A DNA stretch of 64,000 nucleotides, taken from contig NC_066316.1 of NCBI RefSeq assembly GCF_022539315.1, positions 101,984,179-102,048,178 of the forward strand, read 5' to 3'. Position numbers and translations under genes: made by a program. This document shows, one piece after another, positions 11,901-25,180 of the stretch; within the stretch, counting starts at the first letter, position 1, and each line of letters opens with the position of its first letter. The notes under the pieces were generated by a model, which saw only the letters and a program-made list of their open reading frames with translations, did no database searches and was not told where the DNA came from. This stretch comes from Serinus canaria (taxonomy: Eukaryota; Chordata; Aves; Passeriformes; Fringillidae).

Positions 11901-14900
11901 CCCCTGCCTTCACTGGCTTCACCAGCCAGGCAGTGCCAAGGTTTGGGTCACAAGGTGTGAAGCACAGTTTGGCTGAAGGCTCTGCAGCTCTCCCCAAACT
12001 GGAAGAGTCATCTCAGTCTGAGCTCAAGGGGTAGAATGTTTTTTCATGCCTTTCTAGCTCTCTAGGAGTTAAATGTTCAGTCTAAACCAATTGTGTAGAC
12101 TTTTTTTGTTAGTCAAACAAGAGTAAGTATTTCCAGAGAGCAATTAATGCCAGTCACCTTTTATGTCTACTTTTAGCATGGAATGAATTGCTTCTTGCTG
12201 AAATGGGTGCCTGTTTCTCTCCATTGCACTTTGGAGCCTTGATGACTAGTTTAGATTAGATATCCAACTTCTAATGGCTACCACCCAGGTAGAAATAACC
12301 TGGATTAATCAAGTTCCCTGCTACTGACTATAATGACTTCCCTGTTATTATTCTGTGTATGCTTTGTGGATACTGTGTTAGAGGAGTACAGTCTTCTCTT
12401 GTTTTTCTTTGCAGTAATTTCAAATGGTTTGTCATTAATAGTACAGTTGCTCAGTTTTCTGTTGTTACTGATCATATGAAAGTTTTTGAAATTGTGGCAT
12501 TTTTGTTATTGATAATCATTAATAATATTGTAAAAAGCACTAATTCATTTTCATGATGGAACAGATTAAGTTAGAGGCTGGTTGTTGGATGGTTTTCTGG
12601 ATTCTAGCCAGCTTCTTGGAGTCATAAATCAATGTGACTCTTTTCAAGTTAAAGAAAGAAATGTTTCTAATAAAGTTTGGAGCACAGATAGTGAAATAGG
12701 GTGGGAGCATGCCATTAGTGAAGAATAAGCCAACTGTCAAATGGCTTTATTTGGAGGCAGGCACTAATTTAATGGAAACTTCAATACAGTAATTATTTGG
12801 ATATTTTTGAGATTGTAGCTCCTCGGGGCTTTCCCATGCATGTCAGATCTAAGATTTTTTTCCCTTTTGTTTTTGGTTTTTTGGTTTTTTTTTTGAAACA
12901 GACCTATATGGCAAGCAGAGCAGAGGAAGAAATTGAATGCTGCTTTTAAACCTAAAAAAGGTTTTTTCTAGATGTTCTGAAAAGTTTGGTTGTTTTTTTG
13001 GTTTTTTTTTTTGAGAAGTATAGTTGGTTTTTATAAGAGAAAGTACAAATGCTAGTGACATGACATCTCTGGCCTCATTGCCTTTTCCATTTTCATTACA
13101 TCCTTTGATCAGGGCAGACTGGCATCAGCAACTGCAAGTCAGGTTCATTTCTGCATTTGTTTTGGGGAAAACAAACACAACCAGTTTAAGCCTCTACTGA
13201 GAAACCACAGCTCTCTTCTTCAGTGTCTTCTCCTCTGACCAGTCTGTGGTGTTTTAGGGTCCTTGGAGATTGTTTGCCCAGGTGTGAGGGAAACATTTGC
13301 TATCAGTCTCATCCTCCCAGCTTCATCTGCACCCCCACCCCCAACCTGTAAACCACGGTGTTTCTTTTGTGGCTGGCTTGGGTTTCTTAGGCTTTACACA
13401 ACATAAATCACTAAGCTTTACAGCCTATTTTTGACATAAAATTCTCTGCAATATTTTAGAGTTTTCAGCATCATTTAAACATGCTGCATCCTGCTGCCAT
13501 GCCTCCCATTCAGCCTCTGCCTCTCTGAGTGATGCTGACAGCCCTGCTAGCAGCCTGGGCACGCATCCCTCTCTGCTCTCTGGGAGTGGTTGTGTTATCT
13601 TTGTGCCTGAAGATGCCAAGACTGTTTAAATGTCAACAAGATGTTGCCCAGATGAATTCCACTGTAGCTTAAACAAGCATACCTGGGTTTTTGTCCTTCT
13701 GCATCCATCTTGCATGCTATGAACACCACTGCTCTCACTGCTTTTGCTGATGGAATGTCAGAGAAGCAAAAGACAAAGTACAGATAAAACACCAGGGGTG
13801 ATGAGAATTGCTCTTGGGTAGGGAGTAAGAACCAGGTAGGAAGGATGGAGGGAAGGAAAGTGGGATAAAGTCAGGATGAGCTGGTGCAGATTTAGTGGGA
13901 CTGGCTTGGCAAGCCAGGGAGCCAAAGTACAGGGTAAGGACTGGACAAGGAAGAAGAAGAAGAGGGACAACCTGGGCCTGGGATTTACAATCAATTTGCT
14001 GTTTCCTACTTGTCTGTCTCAGAGCAGAGCCCTGGTAATGCTGTGCAGGCATCCTTAATGCTAAGCACATCTCTATAATAAAACCAGCTTAGCCTATATT
14101 TATTGTGAGTGTACATCTCTATATGTGCTGTTGTTTCTCAGCAGCACTTCTAGCCCATCCTTTCAGCAGGCTGCTCAGGCACGTGCTGTACCACACTCTG
14201 TAATGTGCACTCCCAGCTTAGCACTCACAGTTACCCAGGACTAACACTGATATAATACAGCATTATTCACAGGCCTGGCTGTTTTCATGAAGAATAAAAT
14301 GCCAACCTGAATTTTCACAGGTTTGCAGTAGCAGTGTGTGAGAAACTGGGACCTTCAGAGTGTTAAGAAGTGGTACCACGTGAGGTACCAAGGCACAGAT
14401 TCACAGCCTTATAAAGTTCAGTGTCTGGCCTGCTTTGTATGCTGGTGTTGTATTCTTAGAAAGTAAAGGTGACAGAGTTTAAGTTGCATTTTGAGCAGGG
14501 AATGCAGCAACTAAATACTTGAGATGAGATTTGCATAGCTATTTAGGTACCTGGTGAGATTTCTGAAGAGCACTCAAGCTGCCAGAGGGATGCTTGAAAC
14601 ATTTGTACTGAACATCACCTTGATTTACTTGAATAGAAATGAACCAGTGCAATTAGGCAACAGTACCTACATTAGCCACCAGACCCACAGAAGCACTTAG
14701 ATGTTTTTTGCAAAGCTGGCCTTATATCACTTGTCTTGAAGTCTGCATTTTATCTTTCCAAGATATGCACATTTCCCACAAAAAAAAAAAAAAACCAAAC
14801 AAAAAACTGCAAACAAACAGAAAAACAAACAAAAACCCCTCAAAACCCTCCAGATTTTTATAAGCAAGAAAATAGATTTTTGATCCCTTTTCTTGAATCT

Positions 14901-16389
14901 ATTTCTTGACACACACTCGCTCCCCTCCTTTCTTGCTTGGTCACAGTAACAGGGCTACTCTGATCAGGAAAGATAAAGGGTTTGTTTTTCACTATGGAAA
15001 AGCAGGTTTCCTGAATATCATTTATTCTGTACTCCCTTTTGTCTTGGAGATTGAAAAATATCACTACCAGAAGCCCATCATTTCGAGCCTTGTTCACTTC
15101 CAGAGGCCATTCTGTAACAGGTTCTTTTTAAACTGAATCTTTTGGGAGTAGTTGAGGGAAATAAAAAAAATTTAAAACAGAAAGGAAAAAAAACCCCAAA
15201 CCCTGCTACAAGTCTAACTAGCTCAAACAGTTCTGCCTTCTGGCAGGGAACACTTCTTGTATTATGTCTTCTGATTTGATTTAGTGCATGTTTCAAACTC
15301 CTGCAAAGTGCCACTATAGTGTTTAACATTACTGTGTTTTGTGATTCTGCATTCTGGGCATTTGGGGATTTTTTGTTGTTATTATTATATTTTATTCCAC
15401 TGTTTGTCTTATTCCTAAACTGCAGCCTTAATCTATTTTAACTTTTCTTCTGTGTTGTCACACCAGGGAGAGGTAACAGCTCTACCAGCACAGTATTTTA
15501 TGTAAGCAGGGCCTGATCCAGCTGCAGACCTGTAGATTATCTGTTCCTTTCAGTCAGGACTTTGAATCAAGACCAAGTGCCTGTCCAAAAACTGTGTTCT
15601 TGTTCAATGACAGATATTGGAGATGAACCAGGAATTTGGGTGTAAAATCATACTTTTTCTGCCCTAAATTATTGCAACACTTCTTCCTAGGTTGTTAAAA
15701 TACAGGACTCCATGAAATGTTTTATCAAGTTTTTAGCCTTTAATGATAACAATATGTTTAAGGCATTTTCTTTCTAGTATTAAATTTCCCAGGTTATGTG
15801 TAGTGCTTATATACACATAATATGGTAAAAGGTAGTAGACATAAAAACAGTTATCACACATTTTTTGCAATTTATGAAGAATGAGGGAAAAAATGGAAAG
15901 TATTCATAAATTACTTGTAGAATTGTCTAGTGAGGTGAGAAGGTTTGTGTATGGTTTGAGATTGCTCATAACAATTGGATTTAAATCTGACTATAAATTG
16001 CTGCAACATGACTATAAAATACTGAATATAAAATGTCAGGTGGATTTATTGGTAATAAGAGGAAGGGAATGCCTGTGGGACAAAATACATTGGTGACTAT
16101 AACAAGTAGAAATTGGAAATGGAAATCAATGAGGACAGATCTCTGGAATTACCAATTCATATCAAATAGCAGCTAAAATATCTAGGAACTAGTATGACAG
16201 AAGAAATGTATTCTATTTTATAAGCATGTGGAGCATTCCACCTGTAGTTATAGTCACTTGTAAGGTAAGAATTAGTAAGTTTGTAAAAAGCCTAGAAAAA
16301 GGGAGTAAAAGGGTTCAGAAATGTAGCACATAGGCTGGACAGAGTCTGGCTATTTCATGTCTGATGAGGAGCAGGTGAATCAGAAATAG
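8922..16389. other. Non-coding block with low-complexity tracts
   Basis: No exon was recognised. It holds an 11-bp tandem duplication (AATTGGTGGTT twice, 9511-9532), a weak MIR-like phrase near 10128-10172, and T/G-rich tracts (12855-12893, 12988-13013). A/C-rich tracts lie at 14778-14846 and 15160-15202. A short inverted repeat GGTACC...GGTACC lies near 14371-14390. Open frames of up to 111 codons here look like chance. Confidence 0.5.
14778..14846. repeat. A/C-rich low-complexity tract
   Basis: A run of about 15 A is followed by alternating CAAA and CCAAAC words, almost without G or T on the + strand. It could be a degraded A-rich tail or a simple-repeat expansion. It belongs to a class of strand-biased tracts seen repeatedly in this window. 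Confidence 0.85.
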
Positions 16390-16570
16390 TCACTCTTTCT
16401 CACAGTGCCAGAAAGAGGGTCACCATTGAAATTATTGTATAACGTTTAATTAAATTACAAAAGTGATTTCCACAGGATGTTGTGGAGACCAAGATATAAA
16501 TGTGGCCAAAAAGGGATCAGATGAATTCAGGAAAGCTAATTCAATCAGTGATTATTAGCCATGATAGTCT
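16390..16570 (+). mobile_element. Old, diverged CR1-like fragment
   Basis: The words CACAGGATGTTGTGGAGACC, CAAAAAGGGATCAGATGAATTC and TCAGTGATTATTAGCCATGAT match, with many substitutions, the 3' portion of an old amniote CR1 family. In that family the protein reads roughly PQDVVEAK...FKKGIR. An upstream part with TTTAATTAAATTAC fits the same alignment. It is clearly older than the other CR1 copies here, and the boundaries are approximate. Confidence 0.7.
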
Positions 16571-18355
16571 GGAGAATCAATGGAGAGAGGACAGCACCTC
16601 CAAGGCATGACTCATCCCAACCTAGAAGTGTCTTAGATCAGCTTGCTGAGTCCTGCCTGGAGATGACTGTGTCTCTGTTGGTCTCAATTGCTAACTTAGT
16701 ACAGACACCAAAATCTGAGAGCATTAAAGCCAGCTGATTTCAATCCCACCACAGATATATTTTTTTTCCTGTACTAAAGGTGTGGGGCATTTTTGCAATT
16801 AAAAAAGCTGTGGGTGCAATTCAGCTGGTGAAGAGGGTGTTGATTATAAGAAAGGATATTTTCCTATTTGTCATTCAAGATATTTTTTTCCTTTCCTGCA
16901 ATCAGTTTAATTTGTATGCTTTATAGCAGAAGTATAATAAATATGAAGGAGAGAGATTATATCCCCAAAGACTTTATATCATTCCCAGCCTCTGGAATCA
17001 ATAGAGAGAGCAACAACCATTTTTATATTAAACCTTTTTGCGTCCACATTCTTCAGTGATGAGTGAAGTAATCATGAGGTAATGCCAAGGAAGGCAGTGT
17101 TTGATATTTCTAGCTTTCCAGATTCTACAGACTTAAATAGTCCAGGGTAGCTGCCAGTGCAGTTTCTGCTCAGTATCATGGTTGGGAATTAAAATATTTC
17201 ACCCACTGCTGTCTCCTGTCACCTGGGAGTAGCGCTTGCTGTGAAAGGCACAGCCATGCAAAACCTGTCCAGGCTCTTTGTCCTTGCCTGTTACCTCCAA
17301 CAATTCCCCCTAAGTTTGGAGAGATCCTCCTTGATCAGCTTTGGCAAAAGCCTCGAGGTTGTCTCTGCAAATGCAGGTCTGCTAGAAAATAAAAATGTCT
17401 TTCTATGGTTACCTTTCCTTTTTTTTATCCAGCACCTCTGTAGTTTGGTTCCATGGACCTCAGCTATTCCCATGGACCATTCAGTGACAGACAGCCCTAA
17501 ATTAGGAAAAAACATCCTGTCCCTTAAAAATTAGAGTTATATGTCATGCTTTCCAGGATTCATAGCCTACAATAATGTCTTTTTCTTGCCTGTTTTTCTA
17601 AAATAGTTTCCTCAGTGGGTCCTTATCTACCAAAGGTGGACAGTGAATCACAAGAAAATTATATTTTCCTAGACAATTTAATGGAACTGTAGGCTGCTAT
17701 TTTAGATTTGCAATTTTGAGACCTTTGGAAAGATTTCTGAGTCAGCTTGTCTGTGCTTAGCAACCTCCATCAATTGCTTTATCCTCGTGGTTGTTAAACT
17801 GAAGGAATTCAGACGACAGTTTTTGTGAATTTCATAACAATTTAAGTGTTTATATAGCCTTCATTTGTTTTCCTCCATATTTTTATCTGCCTCACCATTG
17901 CTTTTTTCTGTTTTGTTGAATTTCTATGGCCTGTCCCAGAGCTGTTCCTTTGTAGCAGCTTTCCATGTACTTTGCTGAAGGAGTTCTGCCTGCGCTAATA
18001 CCAACCCGAATCAAAATGTTGCTTACCTTTTTATGTCATCACCAAAAATATAACTCCTGAACTCTGTGTCCTAGAAAAACAAGCATTTTAGAAAGTGATC
18101 TGAAAAATAAGCATCTCTTTAAACTAAAAAAGCCCAAAACACAACAAACCTGTTGTCCTTTGCAGGATGAGGTGCAGAAGTTGGATGAAGATGGATGATG
18201 TGGTACTACAAATGTGTGGTGGCTTGTATTGGTCTCTTCTGTTTTCTCCTCTTTCTTCGGTATAGATTTTATTATTCTTGGCCATGGTAAATGCTACTGG
18301 AATTTAGACTGTATCTCTCTCTGTTTTTTAATTTTGTATACCTTTTCTATTTAAC

Positions 18356-18375
18356 AAAAAAAAAAAAAAAAAAAA
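18356..18375 (+). repeat. Poly(A) run of 20
   Basis: An uninterrupted run of A, flanked by TTAAC and GCATG. No SINE or processed gene body is recognisable next to it, so it is listed only as a mononucleotide repeat. Confidence 0.95.
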
Positions 18376-19068
18376 GCATGTTTGCCCACACATGGATTCA
18401 GCTGAGCAATTTATCAGTTTTATTAGCACAGCAATAGTAGCCAGTTTTTAATAAAATTTATTCCAGTAGAGCTCTCATTGAAAAACAGTTGGAAGAAATT
18501 GTTCCAATTACTTTTAATGTACGAAATGATGAAATTGTGCTGTCCCTTAGCACGAGAGACTTTCTCTCTCTCCCTCCCTGTCTCCCTCTGGCATCTTGTA
18601 AAAGAAAGACCATATGCTATGATTTGTATTTGGGACCCATGGAATGTTGTGTGTTTTACCATGCTGTCTTGCAGAAGACAGTGCTGTATAAATGAAGTCA
18701 AAACTAGAAGAAATAGCTAACAGCTTTCAAATGCTTCATGGCTGAGATTTACTGGGTTGTATTTGTAATTAGTCTTTAGTTATGAAGGACATACACAAGG
18801 TTCAGGGGCTTGCCATTAAGGTCATTAAATAATAATGAGGTTCCTGTACTGGGGACATAGAGTCTCCTCTGAGACAGCCAGCATTCCTTTTGCTTTGTCC
18901 TTTTTGCTCATTTTGCAGTTTCTATCAATATTAATGTCAGAGTGCATTCTTTTTTGCTCTCAATATATAACCTTGCTAGTAGTTCTATCATCTGTGAAAA
19001 TACATTTTTCCAGGACGAAGAGTTTATGAGGCTCATCTATATTATCTATGAGTGATTTCAAAGTGTTC

Positions 19069-19094
19069 TAATATGTGTTAATTAACACATATTA
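19069..19094. repeat. Perfect 26-bp palindrome
   Basis: The half-site TAATATGTGTTAA is followed immediately by its exact reverse complement. The centre is TTAATTAA. The next outward bases (C at 19068, A at 19095) do not pair, so the palindrome is exactly 26 bp with no spacer. Confidence 0.97.
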
Positions 19095-19453
19095 ATTGTT
19101 AAATAACAATGAGGAAACACCAACTAATAGTTATATGCATTATTGCTTTTTGATGCTGGGTTTGCCAATGTAATGTATTCAGTCTGCATTAAAGCCATAT
19201 TAAAATTTGAATCAATTTTGTGCTTTGTGACAGAAATTGGATTGGCAGCTCTGGAAAGGGAATGTCCTAGAGGAGGAGGCACAGTTGTCAGTGAATACTT
19301 CTAAATTCAGTCCTGGTGGGATTCTTCAGTTTCACACATCCCCAGCTTTGACCTTTTTGCTCCAATATCCATTAAGGATAGTAGTCAAGGCTGAAAAATG
19401 AGATCAGGTGTGATTTGGACCTCATGTGCATTATTCTGTGAAATAGCAGAGGT

Positions 19454-19534
19454 GACTTGGTGGTGCTGGGTTAAGGGTTGGACTTGATGTTCCTGAAGAT
19501 CTTTTCCAACCTGAACAATTCAGTGGTTCTGTGG
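19454..19534 (+). mobile_element. CR1 3' tail fragment (plus)
   Basis: GGTGGTGCTGGGTTAAGG, then GTTGGACTTGATG, then GATCTTTTCCAACCTGAAC is the CR1 3' UTR read in + orientation. A degraded tail CAGTGGTTCTGTGG replaces the usual ATTCTATG words. It is strongly 5'-truncated, about 80 bp. Confidence 0.88.
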
Positions 19535-19921
19535 TTGGATCCACGCAGGCACAGAGAGCAGGTGAGTTGGCAGCTCTGCTTTGGGCACTGCTGGCACAGC
19601 AGCTGGCTGCCCATGCCCTCTTTGCTGGCTGGTGTGTGCTTGCTGGAGTGGGCAGGAAGGCTCACAGCTTGATGTCTAGCACAGCATTGCACAGCAGCAT
19701 CAGTCTGTTAGGTGGCATCAGAAACACCTTATTTCCCTCCCAGCTTTCAGATGCTGCCTGTATAGCATAATTGGGGATTAAGGGACGGCAAACACTTCTC
19801 ATAAACTCCAGAGGGAGCCCCTTTAGATATAATCTTGATGAATCAATTTCAGGGAGCAAGGTTTCTCTGCAATGGAAACAGGGCACTGCAGCATTTTACT
19901 GTTAGGTTCAAGCTGGTGGTG
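19535..19921. other. Short non-coding spacer between two CR1 tails
   Basis: Moderately GC-rich unique-looking sequence. Nothing was recognised in it. Confidence 0.5.
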
Positions 19922-20211
19922 GGGGCTGGTCTCTTTGCCCAGGTAACAAGTGACAGGGTGAGAGGAAATGGCCTCAAGTTGCATTAGGAGAAGTTTTGAT
20001 TGGATATGAAGAAAAATGTCTTCACTCAAAGGGTGGTCAGACACTGGAATAGGCTGCCCAGGGAAGTAGGGGTGTCAGCATTCCTGTAAGTGTTCTAAAG
20101 GCACACGGATGTGTCACTTGGGGGTATGGTTTAGTGGTAAACACAGTGGTGCTAGGGTAAAGGTTGGAATTGATCTTAGACATTTCTTCCAAGCTAAAGA
20201 TTCTATGAGTC
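19922..20211 (+). mobile_element. CR1 LINE 3' end (plus)
   Basis: About 290 bp of CR1: GGAAATGGCCTCAAGTTGC, GGCTGCCCAGGGAAGTAG, TATGGTTTAGTGGTAAAC, then GATTCTATGAGTCT at the end. The C-terminal ORF2 part is broken by substitutions. The segment TGGTTTAGTGGTAA resembles a tRNA A box but belongs to the CR1 3' UTR. Confidence 0.92.
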
Positions 20212-23200
20212 TAAGTTAGGTGTCTAAGTCTGGAGGGAAAGATCTCATTTGGCTGGTCCATCTGCTGAAGTGGAGGTGTCTAGTGCCACCTGAAAGGACC
20301 TAAGGTGTTTGAGACATCCACGAGGGATACCCTGTGTCTCAGCAGCTGAACTGACTGGAGTGGCTTAAGTCATTCCAGTGGGTACTTCTTAGGGCATCTC
20401 ATCCTTGTTAACAACCTGTCAGCTTAGAGTTAGATTGAAGGAACTAAAATGTTATTTCAAATGAGCCATGCCACCACTCTAAGTAAAATTTTTACATTTA
20501 TTCCAAACCCTAATATCAAAAGTGTTGAAAAAGCCATGCATTTCATAGCAGTGCAAAGAAAGAATTTTTGTTTGAAAGTTCTACCTTAGGGAAAGCATTT
20601 TGAATTTTTCTTCTGTCTTTCTGTCATAGTCAAAGCTACCTCTGATTGAATTTTATGTACCTTTTCCCTGCCCAAGCTGTGTACGCGTTTCATCTGTTCA
20701 CTCATCTATATGAGTAACATTTTTGATCAACCCTGTGTCCAACTCAAAGGTGTAAAGCCATTGATTTCATTCTGCAGAATTATGATTCATCTTCTCAGTA
20801 ATATATTTCCTCTGCATTTAATCAGGCTCCATCTGAAGCAGTCACAAGGGATAGTTCTGGAGATTCATTTGTAATGAATTTGGGGGGAGCCTTGCGTCAA
20901 TGGATCACTAGCCACAAAGATATAAACACTTTATTTTGAATTTGAAAGGTTTTTAGTAAAATAAAAAGCTGTAATCTGCTTTCCTGCTAACCACTCCTGT
21001 TAACATCAGCTGTTACACAGCCATGTGGTTTTTAGTATTGTAGAGTTTAGCCCACAAGTCAAAATGATCTGTTGAAATCAGCTCATGCACAGCAGTCATG
21101 GGTGTGCAAAAGCCAGCTAACACCAGGGTGCTCCTTCTCAGGCAGAATTGGAATGGAAATGAAGGTTTGAAGTGTGTCTGTATGTGTTAGCTTATATTTA
21201 TTTCAGTTATCACAACACTATTTATAGACCATGTGCTGATACCACTGCTCCGTTTTACTCCACCCTTTGCGAATCACAGTTGTCATTACAGGACCCAGGA
21301 GCATGAACTAGATGAAAAGGAGATCCTGTCACTACTGTGTGAGTTGGGAACAGAGAGAAACCAGTCTGAGCACTGATCTGTAATTCCCAGCTGACTGGAG
21401 GAGCGCCACACAGTGCTCACCATACCTGCTTCTCCCTGAGAATCCAGAGCAGTGAGACAGGGCTTTGCACCACTGGACATGGCTGCTGAAAGGACTGTGT
21501 TGGGTAAAGAGGGAGGTGGATATTAGAGATGAGTTGGAAAAATTAATATAGCATTTAGATGGTCAGAGTGACATTTGTTGCAAAAGAATATTGTATTTAA
21601 TAAAAAAATACTTTTCTTAAAGGCCAGGACTTTACTTGGTTAAGAACTATATTGAGGAAAAAGCAGGAAATGACAAGGGCAGAATGAAACAATCCTGAAC
21701 AATTTGATCTCTTCAGTTCAGCTATTTAAAACTGTTTTGGTTTGTGGGGGCCTGGAAAAGAGCGGAAGAGAGTTTTTCCACTGCTATGATGGACGTAAAT
21801 AGCATTGTGGGAAGGACTGCATTTGGTGCACCAGCATGTTGCACTTGTAATGGCATTAATCACACCTGAATAAGTGTTGTGATGCATAGGAATAAAAATG
21901 CACTTTGGCAAATGTGTGTTTTTCCTAGTGAGATAAAGAACAGCATTAGGTTATCCACTGCCAGTGAGCAAGGTTGGACTTTTCTTACGTCACTTTAAGC
22001 ATTTAGAAATCAGTTTCAGATCCAAGAAGGTTTAGAGGGCTGCCTCTACAAGTGGCAGAAAAAAAGAGATGCTTGCTGATTCATTCAGTCTTAAAATACA
22101 CATGCATATATTCATCCTGCCTCTTGCAGACGTCTCTCCCTGCACGGGGTGAATCACTGAAATTTCTGGCCCTCTCCATTGACTGCAGAGAGACCAAAGA
22201 CAACTGACTTTTTAAACAGCAAAGATTTGATTAATCCACCTTTGCAGAAGGCAGGGCAGTTGTTGTGATGAGGAATATGGATATAAGGGAAGACTGAAGC
22301 GTGTACTGTTAGGTAAAGACAATGACTTATGAGTCAGAGTCCTAAAAAGGCACCTGATGGAGTCAAACTCAAATTAAAATGAGGCTGGAAGGTGAACAGT
22401 AAAAGTACTTCTTGGTAAGCATATCACCTTAGAGAATTTGGCTTTGCATATATCAAACAGAAGAGTAAAATGACATTTCAAACTAACAATGAAACAAACT
22501 GATAGCAAATAAAACATCCTGTAATTTAAGAGAGAAAGCACATGTTAACTTTTTAATAGCATTATTTTATTTTTAATAGCATTGTTACAGATGAATATTT
22601 ATTTACAAACAAATGAAAACTAAAAAAGTGTGCATATATGTAAATGAAGTCAAGGCAGTGCCTAAAGTCTAAACCTTATCCCCAAGCGTGAACCTTCAAT
22701 AATGTTTATCTCAAAGAAAGGCAGCATTTTAATTGATGCTAGAATTGACAGTAGTCTCTACAAATTGACAAAAAAATCTGTGTCTCGGGCAGAGGAAATG
22801 TTGATACACTTTGGCATAACAAAAGAAAATACTTGTTTGTGGTCTACACAAATGTAGACTGCTCCCAGAACACTGGAACATGCTCAGGGAAGCTTTAATG
22901 TTCAGGCATGCCCTGTCAATCTTCCCCCAAAAAAGAGATGTTTACAGTAACTATCCCAGGAGAGGTACAGTACTGAATATTGGACAGATCTGTGACATAT
23001 CTAAAATGGTAAAAAACACTCTTGAAATGCAAGGCTCAGAAAGTGACCTTTATGTAATGCTGCTGTGAAATTTTCTCCTGTGGCCTCTCTGAAGTTGTAA
23101 TGTCCAGGAGGCTACAGATTTCTCATCTCATGAGAGAAGGACTATTGGAAACCCTATTCTTGAATAAAATCTCAGAGAAAGCTATCAAAAACTCTTATAT

Positions 23201-24670
23201 TTCATATAAGGTACAAAACAAATTTGTCACATTTGTCACAAATTTGTCAATTTGTCTGATGTTGGAGCATTGTGTATAATTAGATTATTGCAATGCTGTT
23301 CATCCTATGAATTATTAGAGAAAGGTAAATGTTCTGCAGGCATTTTAAGATTCATATTTAAAAGGACAGGATTAACTGGACAACAGTCCAGTGAAGAAAA
23401 TACTCATTCCATTGCTGAAAAACCTTCCTCCTCAAATCATGCCTCTTTGTTAATTACTATCACCACTGTCTACAGACACTGGACCAATAGCAAAATGAAA
23501 CTATGGCAACAGATTTACTCAAGTATGTGTCTGACACTCAGCATTAACAAACTGATTGTTCTTGTCAGAAATTAATCACTAAATTGTGTAGAACATGTAA
23601 ATCACTAAATTTTATTGAACTATTGGAAAAAATGAGACTTGGAAGAAAATAAACCACAAAAAAACTAGTTTGAGCTAGGATGTATCAAATAATGGAGGTA
23701 AGGGTAAAGCAAAAATTTTCTTGAAGAGAACTGAGCATTCAAAGCCTAAGCTTTCTCCAGAAAGGTGGACACTCCTCCATGTGGTCTAAAAGAGCCTGAG
23801 AGAAAGAACAAGCCAAAGAAGGATTTTGTCCCTGTTTAAAACTAACTGGTAGAGCCTGGAAACTCTTCAAGAAAGTTAGACTTTGTCCTGTCATCTCTGT
23901 CCACTTGTAAAGGAGGAGAGCCAGCTATGGCTTTTGTAAGCAATTTCCCAGCCAAATGAGAAAAGGGGGCAGAAGTGAGACCCTGCCATGTCCTTCAGAC
24001 CATGTGTCTGCAGGGTTGTTGTGTCTGCAGGATTGTTCCTACCCAAGCTGCTGCCTTCAGCTGGGGCTGTGACTCGCAGGGCTGCATCAACAGTGCAGCT
24101 GCTTGGGGGTCTGCAATGGCCCTTGGTTCTCATGTTGAAAATGTAGAGAACTCCCTTCTGCTTTATTCCAGAATTAACAGAAAACAAATACATACTTTGA
24201 GTGAAATAAGTTTAATGTTAGCTTTCTAGTCACCCAGAGAGAAAAACCCTACCTATCAGTCATTGTTATGTTAGAGCATCCCCCTGTACAGGTTTTACCC
24301 TTTCAAATGCTTTCTTTATTGCTTGAATCTAATTGAATATCCATCTCATTTCAAATAAAATTTAAAAATAAATCTCTCTTCTTTTGCTTAGACCTCTTTT
24401 CTGCATTTATTATTCAATTTGGTTGGATAATTGCATTCCTTAATGCCATTACTCTCTATTTTCCCCCATTTCTTTTACAGAGAGAGCTTACAGGCCTGAA
24501 TCTGATATTTGGTAAAGCCTGTAAAGTAATCTGAAATCACTGGATTTATTCCAGTTTTTGCTGTAGTGCCACATAAATTGGAACCTAGCCTATTTTTTCA
24601 TCCATAGTTTGAGGTTTATGTTATCAGCAGTAAATCATGACTGTTAATTTCAGTATGGTGTTACACAAAC
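20212..24670. other. Non-coding block
   Basis: No exon was recognised. Minor features are TTTTAATAGCATT repeated 20 bp apart (22551 and 22571), a short run of TTTGTCA words (23222-23257), and a strong splice-acceptor-like site at 24480. Open frames of up to 107 codons have no recognisable domain. Confidence 0.5.
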
Positions 24671-24875
24671 ACAGAATGGGTCAGGTTGGAAGGGACTGCA
24701 GTGGATCATCCATCCCAGAGTTCATGGCACAGGATTGTGTCCAGATGGTTCTTGAATATCTCCAGTGAGGGAGACTCCACAGCCTCTGGGCAATCTGTTC
24801 CAGGGCTTGGTCACCTGCACAATAAAGAAGTTATTCCTCATACACACATACATCTCAATTCTTATTTTCTGATCA
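24671..24875 (-). mobile_element. CR1 LINE 3' fragment (minus)
   Basis: The + strand shows ACAGAATGGGTCAGGTTGGA, then GGGACT...GATCATC, then GAGACTCCACAGCCTCTGGG and a TTCCTCATACACAC-like end. This is the reverse complement of a CR1 3' end of the subfamily with a 'GAGACTCCACAACCTC' core. The tail words are reduced to ACAGAATGG. Confidence 0.88.
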
Positions 24876-25085
24876 TGGCAGGTTAAAAACTTAAAACAGA
24901 GCCCTAAGTTTTGTATGAAGGAGGGAGCTCATGGTCAGTTCATGGTCAGTTTTGTTTCTGGGTAAAGGGAAAAACCTGGTCCTGATGTCACAGGCAATAG
25001 AACAATATGAAAGTCTATAAATCTTCCTATACCTGATAATTAGTTTTCTCCCACAACAGCTGCTGAAAGGATGTCTGCAGTTCTT

Positions 25086-25180
25086 GAATCTTAGAACTGT
25101 GGAGGTTGGCAGGGACTTCTGAAGACTGTGTAGTGCTCAGCCCCACTTAGCAGGGTCAGCTAGAGCAGGGCCACTGTGCC
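25086..25180 (-). mobile_element. CR1 fragment (minus), short
   Basis: TTAGAACTGTGGAGGTTGGC, then AGGGACTTCTGAAGA, then GCAGGGTCAGCTAGAGCAGG is recognisable as the reverse complement of a CR1 3' end. The copy is diverged and only about 95 bp long. Confidence 0.75.

Larger units (their letters stand above)
16571..19453. other. Non-coding block
   Basis: Nothing gene-like was recognised. It contains a 20-base A run (18356-18375), a CT-rich patch near 18562-18590 and a perfect 26-bp palindrome at 19069-19094. The A run has no recognisable retroposed body upstream. Confidence 0.5.

Noticed and set aside
18300..18375. Poly(A) run as the tail of a processed pseudogene or SINE
   Set aside because: No recognisable retroposed body or target-site duplication next to the run.
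20119..20175. tRNA-like A box (TGGTTTAGTGGTAA) suggesting a tRNA gene
   Set aside because: It is part of the CR1 3' UTR motif (CATGGTTTAGTGG...GTTGGA...TGATCTTAGA). No cloverleaf or B box follows.
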